Source of the DNA: Fragum whitleyi
Taxonomy: Eukaryota > Mollusca > Bivalvia > Cardiida > Cardiidae
Direction of reading: 5' to 3'
Assembly (NCBI GenBank): GCA_948146395.1
Contig: OX411549.1
Coordinates: 39,576,767-39,640,766, forward strand
DNA length: 64,000 bases
The position numbers were made by a program, and so were the translations under genes. Below the pieces are notes generated by a model that was not told the DNA's origin, ran no database searches, and saw only the letters and a list, made by a program, of their open reading frames with translations. Positions 43,090-55,000 of the stretch are shown in pieces (the stretch's first letter is position 1; each line of letters begins with the position of its first letter).

Positions 43090-46000
43090 CTGTAAGAAAA
43101 GAAAGTAACCGGTATATATAGATTGCTCAGCACGAAACAGTTGTAACTGCCTATATTTTTATAGGCAGTTACATCTGTTTTGCACTGAGTCATCCATATG
43201 CTCAATATCATTGACAATGAATAGGATAGCTTCTTTCAGTGCAAGATCAATTAATCTTTCATTGAAAGAGCAACAAAAGGTATATTTTCTAAAGTGGCTT
43301 TACCATGAGTGAAAATATAGCTTTAATTGTTTCTGAAATGAATGATTTACCATTCTATCATGAAAATGATTATTCTATTTCTGTAATGCTTGAATGAAAC
43401 AAAATGAGATCTTCATTCAGGGCTGGTGTTTGACCCTTAAACCAGGGGTTTGACCCCCAAATAGCTGAAAATTACTAAGGGTCAAACATGGTTTTCACAA
43501 ATCACTATCTTAAGTTCTACAAATTGATTACATGTTTCATTTCATTACAAGAAACAGTTAAGTGACTATCAAATATGCAAAATTCTACTTTTGATTTGCT
43601 TTTTCTGTCATTTTGACCACTTTAAGTTCAGATTTGACTCTTGGAATTTCTTTGGTGAGGAGTTGATGACTTCCAAATATCAAACACTAACACATCCCTG
43701 TTCATTTGTTCATTTGGCACAGCTTTATAAAGAGTACCAGTTTGTTATCTCCCTTGAAATACTCCTAAAGGAGGAAGGGTCCTAATCAGTGGTAACCTTG
43801 GGTTTTAACCTTATTTCCTTTGCACTACATGATTTAAAGATAAGCTCTGAATCAAATTATGCAAAATTTATAAGATACATTTGATGTAAAATAAATATTT
43901 ATTTCTTCTTTACTACTGAAAACTTTATCATAGATACAAATTTCATTAATAAGCATTTTGTATTTATGGAAATAAAATTTGCAACATCCCAAAAGAAACC
44001 ATGGATAAAATCAAAGAAAAATTTCTAAAAGGACCGCTAATAATTTTGGAATACCTCTGATCTTATGCACAGAACAAACAAGGGAGATAACACACAAAAA
44101 TATTCCATTTAGGGCAAATAGAGTGAAATGAACAAAACGAACAAAAAGGGTACAATCTTTAGTGATAGATTATCAATTGATAATCTACCATCATTTCTAA
44201 ATAATTCTAAACCAGAAAGCATTAAAGAATAATGATTGATATATTGATCAATATTTCCCTTACACAATAAGTAATATTGTCAATGATGTTTATTGATTCC
44301 ATAATAAACCATGTCATTACATAATGTGTTATGGTCACAAATTCCCTTTTAGAGAACTATGTTCATTAAATACAGTTGTTGTAGTTGAAGCTAGGAACCA
44401 AACTCAAAAGCCAAGAATTTCATACAAGACCCAATGTGATGTAAATTTTATTCAATGGAAATTTGAATAGTACCTTCTAATAATTCAAGACTGGCCCCTC
44501 CTCCAGTACTGACATGGCTAACTTTGTCCTCTGTACCGTATTTAGCTGCACAGGTTGCTGTGTCACCTCCACCTTTAATGTAAATATACAATACAGTTAC
44601 CATATTTCCTCTAATAATAGCGCCCTCCCTTATAGAAGCACCCCTGCATTTTTTACTTAGAAAACCCACTTCAAATGCCTAAATTTTAGGAACTTTTTGA
44701 AATTTCTTCTTTAATTTGAGATGAATTTCCTCTAAACAATCATATAAATGATAGAGGAAATTCATCCAAAATTAAACCTTGCCATGCTAAATAAATTTTG
44801 GCTATGATTTTCATAAAAATCAAAGGGCAAAAAGCACTGAAAGTCCCAACTGTAGGTCAATTTTTATTTGAAAAACTAAATCTATTGACAATCACTACTG
44901 CAAAAGGGTCCCATAAAAATTACATTAAAAGACCATTAATGGCCCATGAAAACAAGGTAAACCATTAAAATGAGCCATTAGTCCTTGTAAAAAAATAATA
45001 ATGGGTAACACTTTTAGCCATTAAAATGCTAACTTATGGCCATTAATTCATGATTTGACCATTAAAAAACCATGAAATGCAGATTAAAATAATGGGTCGG
45101 CATAAAAGTATTGGCATTAAAAAAGTAATGGGCCATTACTTCTTGTTTTAGCTTTATTCATGCCCATCAACTACCATGAATATTTTTTTTCATGCCCATC
45201 AATCACACATGAATGATGGCCATTAAATAAAAAAGGACAAATAATGGCCATAATAAAGATTGCTAAAAGTCACTGGCATTAAAATAAATTATGACAATTA
45301 ATCATGGCCATTAATATATCATTGAATCTGAATCAGACCATTCATGGGCATTAACTTTGATTGTAATAAGATCAAAGAAATACTGAAATTTTTTTAAGTT
45401 CTTTTATTTTGATTCATGCCCATTAACTACCATGAACATTAATTCATGCCCAACATTATCCACTGAAGATGGCCATTAAATACCAAACAGTAACAAATAA
45501 TGGCCATTATAAAAATTCCTAAAAAACATTTGTTCTTTTAATTTTGAATCATGCCCATTAACTACCATGAACATTTATTCATGCCCATCAATCAACCATT
45601 GAAGATGACAATTAAATACAAAACAGTAACAAATAATGGCCATTATGAAAAAAATCATTGGCATGACAAAAATCTTGACTATCACTTATGGCCATTAATA
45701 TATTATACACTTATGAATCAGATAACCCATGATCATTAACTTTATTTAATGGGGATGAAAGGAATACAGACAAGTTTTAACTCTTTTTTTTTTCATTTTG
45801 ATTCATGCCCAGTTACTATCATGAACATTTATTAAAGGTTATCACCCATATAAATGACAATAATTAAATACCAAATATGATAAATAATAGCCATTATAAA
45901 AAAAATCAAGTCATTAATTGGCATTGAAAAAATTCTGAAAATTAATTCTGGCCATTCATATGCTGTTGAATTCTAAACCAGTTTATTCATGGCCCTTTAC

Positions 46001-49000
46001 ATTATTTGAAATGGGTATTAATTAATGAGAAATTAAATAAAGAATTAAAGCTTTAACTACTTTCATTTTGATTCATGCCCATGACACAAACCATGAATAA
46101 GTCGTTATACAAAGTCATGGCCAAGAGTACCAGTCTAAAAGTGACCGTGAATCCAGTCTATGGAAATCCAACATGGCTGCTGTTTTCAAACAAAATTTCC
46201 AGTTAAAATGTTTTTTGCCTTATTCTCTTGTACATTGGGAAGACTAGCAAGCAGAAGGTATGTAAAAAGCTGAAATTTGATTATTTTAATAAGAATCTTG
46301 TACTGTTGGACTTAAAACGATTGATTAACAAAATATAAGACAAATTTTAAATGAAGCCTTCGAATTTGCAAAAATTGAAGAAAATAAGATATTTTTTTTA
46401 AAGATTTTAGCAATAAATCATTTGTGCAAATATACTCAAAACCCAATTAAACATTATTGCATCAATTTTATAGAAGAATTGTATGAATAAGATCTGTCAA
46501 GTTGTTAAATGTTTGTAGATTCGTACTTATGAATTTCTAACCCTAGGAAACTAAAGATTACCAACATTGAAGGGGAAACAATAATGGGCATGATTTGTAT
46601 TGATGGGCATTAAAATAATCGGCATAAAAATTTTCCATGGCCATCATTTTTGGTCCATGACTGGTATTTTCTCCCCATTGTTTGGCCATTAGAAAATTAA
46701 TGCCCATTTACAACATTTAATGGGTAAACTTTAATGGTCATAATTTGTCTATTAAAAAAAGTTAAGTACTTTTTCATAATTTCAGGGTTTATGGATAATG
46801 GGCATGGTATAGCAGTGAAAATAAAATTCTTACCCATTAATCTAAATTCATGCCCAGCACAATGTCGCTTTTAATGGCCAGTGCCCATTAAAATGTGCCA
46901 TGAAAAATATTAATGGGTCATGAATTTAGCAATTTTACAAATTCATGGCTACCATTAATATTAATAATGGCTACCATTAAAAAATCAATGCCCATCAATA
47001 ATTCATTTTTGTAATGGTCATTATTTCCCCAGTAATTACTCCTGAAAATCTAATGGTGTCCTTTCTCCATTTATGGCCATGAATGACTTCTTTAATGGCC
47101 ATTACTCTCCCATTAAAATAATTTAATGTTAAATTCATGGCATCTTGATGGTTAATTAATGCCCAGCACAATGTCGCTTTTAATGGGTGAGGTTAATGAA
47201 TCAAGCCATGAATTTTTCAAGGCTGATTCATGGTTGATCTTGCAGTAGTGAATTCTGGTTTGAAAGTGAGAAACACGTGGTGTAGACTAACATCAGACTG
47301 CACAAATGTGCAGGCTGATGTTTGTCTTTAGCTCCTGCCAAAGCAGGAAATTCCGGGTTCAGCATGACAAGGGTTAAGGGGAAAAGGGTCTAAAATATAT
47401 CAACTTTAATGATTTTTAAATCAGAGAATGCATACTAAATAAAAGCCTTCTGACCATGTTATGTATAGCTTCCAGGAGTGTTTATTAGGTGAAATACAGC
47501 ATGTATTTATGGAAATCAACGAGAGAAAGGTAAAATTTATACCTTTTTATACAATAATAATTATGTTTATCCTGAAAATCAGGAGTGCTTTTTTCATACA
47601 GGGAAAGTTGCTCACAACAATATTGGTAAATACAATGTACTTCTTAAAGCAAAATTTGTTTTATGGTTCCCATTGACCCTTTTTAAAAGAAAAGTATCAA
47701 TAACACATTTTGGATATAAAAATGTTTTCTTTCATACCTTTTGCTTCCTTACTTCAAGAGTTTACAGTAAAAGCTTTTGATTGTTAATGCGTATCTAAAT
47801 TGGATCAGGTAAAACATTCTGTTTACTAGATACTGGTTTAAACAGGTTAAAAAGACTGCTTGAACTTATATAGATAAAGAAAAGTCTTACCAATTATTGT
47901 AGTTGCCCCGTTTCCTGTAGCTTTTACAACAGCATCCATCACTGCTACAGTGCCACTTGCAAAATTTTCAAATTCAAACACTCCTGGTGGTCTGGAATAG
48001 AGAATACAATGTAGATATCTATGTGTATAAGAGAGGCAGGTTTTGTGAGTCAGAGACCCACAAATGGGTATCCAGAACCCTCAAAACTATCTGATGTGAG
48101 TCCCTTTGACCCCCCCCCCCCCCAGGGATCAATTCAGAATAGAACCGTTTTAAACAGTCTTCAATTCTCTCCTGAAGTTGAGTCCCACTTTCTTTATCTT
48201 TGACAAGGAGATAGCCCTGAATTCACATGAAAACAAGATTATTGCTTAAAAGAAATAATCTTTATCTAAAGCATGGACTCTCAAATTTAAAGAAAGGACC
48301 CCCAAGATCCCAGTGATTGAGTCCCTTGGACCCCTCTTTGTTTATGCCATACTAAAACCCTGGATATGATACATATGCAGGGGGTGACTGCAAGACTTTA
48401 GATTACAAATCATGCACAGACACTCATGGTCTGAGCAACAGATAAAGGGGGTATTTGGATTTTAGATAAAAGTATTTCAATTATAAAGCATACGCCCTAT
48501 GTTGTTTTTACTCATTTGAATTGTCTCAAGAAGATAATTCAAATGAGTATCCACATCATGGGGGTTCAGTCTAAAAGATTTTAGACTGGTTTTACTCCTC
48601 TTAACTGTACCTCTGCTCATGGCTCCAGATGGGAGGAGGGATGACTATCTAAATGTCTTATTTTTCATCCAATTTGGACGAGACAGTTCCAATGAAAACC
48701 CACAATATACAATTTGATTTTCAGATGATGGATTCTTTTTCTTTATTAACCCTTATCATGCTGAATTAAAAAATCTTGACAAAATTAAAACAAAATCGAA
48801 GTACTCTAAGCTCAGAATGCACTAAATGTGAATTGGTATTCATTTGGAAATCTGGTTTCAAACAAGATGTGTTTGTGAAAAATGAATGCCCAAGAACGGC
48901 ATTTTTTAAAAAAAAAATTGACCTTGCCAGATGACCTTGACCTTTCCACATGACCTTGACTTTAGTATCAGCAGATGTGTTTGATTTAGATCTATCACAA

Positions 49001-52000
49001 TGCCAAATATGAGGCTTGTATCATGAATAGTCTTGAAGAAAATGGTGATGTAGAGTTGTTGGGTTTTTTTAAAGTTTATGAGTTATTTGACCTAGATAGA
49101 TGACCTTGACCTTGCAACATGACCTTGACTTTGGTACCAGCAGATGCATATCACAGAGATATATCATTATGCAAAATATGATGCTTGTATCTTGAATAGG
49201 CCAAAAGATATTGGCAATGTTAATTTTTTGGTTAAGGTTTGCAGACAGAGAGGTAGACGGATGGACAGACAGATGGACAACGGTTAAACAATGTGCTTCC
49301 GATCTTTTGATGCGGGGGTATAGAAAGGAAAAACAAGTGGTATAGACAGAGATCAGACTTCACATATGGCATGCAGGCAGATGTTTGTCTATAGCTCCTG
49401 CCAAGGGGAGGATATACCAGGTCCAGCATGACAAGAGTTCAAATTCAAGTCAATCTTTCAATATGAAGCCCTTGATAACTAATCTTCATTGACAGACTCT
49501 ATTTTTAAATTGAAGCAGTTTGCTTAATCAGACTAGTTATTTAGTACATCACCAGATAACATCATACAATTTGGAAGGACATGTGATTGGAAAAGAGCAT
49601 TAAAAGGTCTCCTTGTCTAAATCAACTTGTAAGAGAACATGGTGTATGAGATACTTTTTTTTTAAATAAGTGACAAGTCAAATACATGGATTAGTATACA
49701 AAAAAATTAAATATGTGAAAAAGTGGCATGTTTACGCAAGAAACACTTACCCATTCCAGACTATTGTCTTTGCCTTTCCAATCACTTCTGTAAATTCTTT
49801 CACTGACTCTGGACCTACATCTAGACCCTGTGAGGTTAGAAATGAATTATACTCTTTGGTTGATTATTGTGATTTCTAACAAGGTAATTTAACCACTAAA
49901 CCAGTAATAACTTCATTATCACCCAATAATTTCAATTGCTAGACCATTGATATTGTCAAAAGGTTAAGTCACAGTTTTTCATGATTAACACTGCCTACAA
50001 TCATTTCAAATTATTTGACATAATCTAAGCAGGGCTGATTTAAATTTTGACTTCACCAGATTTCTGTGTAATTCAGATAACAAATTACAAGTACCAAGAG
50101 ATCTATAGCAGGACATTTGCATTTTCTCTATATTTATGCAATTAAGAAGTAGAATGTTTTGGGGTCATTTTTTACAAAGGTCATCGACTTTCTACAACTA
50201 AGCTTTTGTTGTTCTCTGAATGAAAGATCCCCCTTCATTGGAACTCGAAAACACTGTCTTATAGAGTAAACACAACTATTATTCAATTATCATTTAAACC
50301 CTATCAATTCCCCAATTTGACAAAGGAACTGATGGATTACTTGCCAAGGCTATTTAAAACATAGTAGACCTCATTGATATTTCAAAAATGTCATGTCTGC
50401 CATGGAAATAAAGCAGAGACCTTATTTTTGATTGTCCATCTTAATGTTCTAACTTCAACTTGAACAAGCTTGAATGATCTGATTGGCCAATCAAATTATA
50501 TAGGTAATACATTGGCAGATGTGAACTTTCATTAACCCTTGTCATGCTGAACCCAGAATATTCCTGCTTTGGCAGGGGCTACAGACAAACATTAGCCTGC
50601 ACATATGTGCAGTCTGATGTTAGTCTACACCACCTATTTCTCACTTTCACCAGAATTGTCAATAGATTGTTTTTTCAAATAAAAATTGACCTACAGTTAG
50701 TACTTTCAGTGTTTTTGCCCTTTGATTTTGATGAAATTTTTAGCCAAAATTGATTCAGCATGACAAGGGCTAACATAAACATACCATAAACCCAGCAGGA
50801 ATACCAGACTCTACCGTCGCAGATCCTACTTTAGCATCCTCAGCAAATTTGTCTCCAGTCTTGAAATCTTTAGGTAGGTGTATGTTCACACCTTTGGATT
50901 TTGCTGCTGCCATCAAGTCATTCACAATTTTGGCTCCTTCTTCATCATACAATGAGTTTCCAATCTATAAAGATAACTTCATTTTTAACATGTTTTAAAA
51001 TAACTGAACAGACTGGAAATAATAAAGTTACAAGCCAAAGGAAAAACAGGTGGTAAATGCTTAGATCATACTGCACACAATGTGCAGACTGATATTTGCC
51101 TACACCTCCTGGCAAAGAAGGAATATTCCAGGTTGAGCATGTACAAGGGTTTGAAAGCCAGAAATCAAATACATGCAAGCTGACTAAGATTGAACATTTT
51201 TCAATTTACAGATTTTTTTCTATTTTCAAATGTCTTCATAATTTCATCATTCTATTGACTTGAAATTAGGTATGGTTTCTCAAATGCAACCAGCCTGATT
51301 TAGTAATGCCTGGCAATTGGTAAAGTACAGTACCAAGAAAAAGAATATATACCTCCATATTGTGTAAGACTTTCAAAAAGGTGAAAGCCATTCCTCCACC
51401 AATGATCATTTCATTCACTTTGTCCAACATGTTTTTAATCAACTGTATCTTATCAGCCACCTTGGCACTGAAAAAAGTAATCATATTGGTATATTACAAT
51501 GACACTGACAATGACATGTCACAAATATTTCAATTGCTTTTAGGCCACCGGCCCATGCAAAACATATGAACATTTACAAATAACAATCATTTGTTTTACA
51601 GTGTGTCATTGATACATGTTATACTATTTTATTACTTATAGTGACGTATCCTGCGTGTCCATAAAAATGGGATACTACTTGTCCTTCTGATCTAGTATTA
51701 CTACACATTACACAGTGAAATTCAGAATGGTCAATAATTACCAAAATATGTATTCAAAGGGTTTGTTATTGCTTCATCTAAAATCATTTGGCCTAAAAGT
51801 ATAATTTTTTTATTATCAAATATTCTCATGCTGAACCTGGAATATTCAGATTTTGGCAGAAGGTATATTGAGAAGGTCAACACAAATCTGTTGTAAGTGC
51901 CTATAAATATATAGGCACTTATAATAGTATTGCACTGACTCTTTGTATACAAATATCAGTCTTAGGATATTGACAAAGACTTTTGTCAATATCTGATGAA

Positions 52001-55000
52001 AGATATCCTTGCCAAAGCTCAAACTCATGCTCTCTGATTTGACAGCCCACTGTGTTACCGACTGAGCTATCCTGGCTTGGTCAATTGCATTTTGAATTTA
52101 ACAAAAGGGTATAAAACCCATATATGAAATAAGAAAAAATTCATGTGGCATATGTTTTAACTGTGTACACAGATAGCTCTACCCATTTTTTGTCTAAAGT
52201 CAACCTCGTTTTTTTTGACATAGTATAATTCACATTTTTAAATGACGTACTCCGCTTTCTGTGAAAGTCTCCCAACGTCAATATCATTACTTTTACATAA
52301 ATTTTACACCCAGATAAATGTTTTAACACAATTTTACATCCAGAAAAGGTTAAAAAAACAATTACGACTTGTCATTGTGCTTAAGGTAACTGCGGACAAT
52401 TAAAATGGTCGAATTTTCGACTTTCTTAAAATCTCACAATAATTTCTGAGATTTATATTTGGAGTGCGGGAATTAGCTAACACACAATGAAAAGAAACTG
52501 AAACTCATTCATTTGATGTTGTAACGTCATTTAGGGGGCCAACCCCTTTTCCACCCGCCAAAATCATAATTTGCAAATATTTTCTGAATAAATCGGCCGA
52601 TTTTTACGAAAGAAGTTTCATTTCGAAAGTCCAAGAATGCCTGAGCTACTCGCTTAATTTCTGTGCTCATTTATATAGAAAAATGGGCCCACAACATTAT
52701 CTATTTCACGATTTTTTATGTTTCAGCATTTCTTTTTTTCATTTCATTTTTTGTAAATAAAAAGAAATTTCTCAAAATTTTGCCCAGTGACCTATACTGA
52801 ATTTTTGTTATTTTATAGCAAAAAGAATATGCTTTGCATTAATCAAACAAGAGTTGTCCGCGGACAACGTAGCTCGCCCAAACAGCTGCTTGTCACAAAC
52901 AGCGCTTGACCGAAGACCAAAGTTCAAAGTGGTTTCTTTCAATGTTAAAGTCCATGATCTAATATATATCTGTTTGAGTAGTAATTAAAAAATAAAAAAA
53001 AAATTTTTTTTTAATTGCATGTATAAGGTTAGGGTAAAGTGAAAGCCTACAAGCAGATGAGGTTACCAATGGAATTTCTTTGTATCAAGCATGTCGTTTT
53101 TCTTTAAAATCTTTCTAAGTCCGCAAAAGGTCAAGATCAAGGTCAAATTGTGAAGGACCTTGGTCTCTGTAGAAGCCTATCACCTAGTGAGTATGTGTAT
53201 GAAGTAATAATGTCCCTGTGTAAAGCATTTAGAAAATATAAGCAAGGTTAAATTTTTGGTTAAAGTTTTTCAGTTTAAGTTTTTCCAAGTCCATAAAAGG
53301 TCAAGGTCAAGGTCAAATTTCAAGGCCCTTGGTTTCTGGTGAAAGCCTTTCATCTGGTGACTATGTATATGAAGTTATGATGTCCCTAGGTTAAAGCATT
53401 CAGAAAATATACACAGTCAAAAAAGTGTTGCACCCCTAAATTAAAGGTGCATCATATTAATATAAGAAAATGTTATTGCCAAAAGTTTTGTACAGTTTGA
53501 AATTACGTAATTTTGTGTGAAAGTTATGATGTTTTTGGGGAGATAACGCATTATTATGTGCCACAACCTGCACATGAAAATCACGTATCATGACCTCCTC
53601 AAAATCATGTATCTTCTTAGTGATTTTCTCATCTTAAAAGAATAGATATTGGCCCTTATCGCCTCTGAAAAAGTATGCCTGGTGCTAGAATATCAGAAGA
53701 GGTGAAATGGCAGATTATTGGTTTTCACAGAGCCGGTTTATCTTTCAAGGACATAGGAAGGAGAACCGGACGCCATTACACTACGATAAGCCGCTTGGTG
53801 AGGAGGTTTGGGGAGACTGGTAATGTGAGGAACAGGACACCATCTGGCAGACCTCGAAAAACCCCTGCAAGACAAGATAGGGCATTAGTGCGACTTGGAC
53901 GCCTTCAACCATTTGCCTCGAGCACAATGCTAAAAAGACAGTGGTTACCAGGTCTACCGATCAGTCACCAGACGGTACGGAATCGACTAAGATCAGCCGT
54001 TTTGAGGTCTAGAAGAGTTATTAGACGACCCAAGCTAACAGATAACCATAAAAGATTATGCTTGGCCTGGTGTAGACAGAGGCAGGGATGGAATCTTAGG
54101 TCTTGGAGGAGAGTCCATTGGTCTGATGAAAGTCGGTTTCTTCTTAATGCCGTGGATGGTCGAGCACGGGTTTGGAGGTTCCCTAGAACAGCATATGCTC
54201 CCAGAAACATCATACCAGAAGTACCTTTTGGGGGAAGATCCATAATGGTATGGGGATGTTTTTCCTTTGATTGTAAGATGGAACTGGTGACTGTCCGTGG
54301 TACTTTAACAGGACAGCGTTACATCCAGGAGGTGTTACAGCCCCATGTTGTGCCTCATTTTGACAACCACACACTCGCCAGTAGACCAATATTTTTGGAC
54401 GATAATGCTAGACCTCATCGTTCATGAGCAGTGGTCCAGTTTATGCAGAATAACGCCATTTCCTGTCTTCCATGGCCTGCCATGAGTCCTGACCTGAATC
54501 CACTGGAACATGTCTGGGACATTTTGGGACGCCTGATAAAACGAAGAGATCCTCCCCCACAGAGTCTTCAAGAGCTGGAGGCTGCATTACATCAAGAATG
54601 GCCGGATTTACCGATAGAGCGGTTTCGACGTCTAGTGAGGAGTATGAGACGAAGACTCCAAAGTGTCATCCGAGCCGTTGGTGGGAATAAACGCTACTGA
54701 CTTTAATTGTAAGTCAAATACCTCCATAATACTTTAGGACTGAAACTTAGTCAATTCAGTAGTCAGGTGTTCATGTTTTGAACAAACTTAAAACGCCTAT
54801 AATTTTCTCTAATTTTCATGTGATTGTTTACCAAAGTAAAGAAAATTTCTTTGATACCGAAAACTGTTTTATTTTGCTTTATAAAGTTGCCAAAAAACTC
54901 GTCTGTCTCACATTCACGTCAGATTGGTTTATCTTCGATTCAAATCTAGTATAGTTTGCAATAAAAAATGGGTTCCTGAAAAAAGTCAGGGGTGCAAAAC

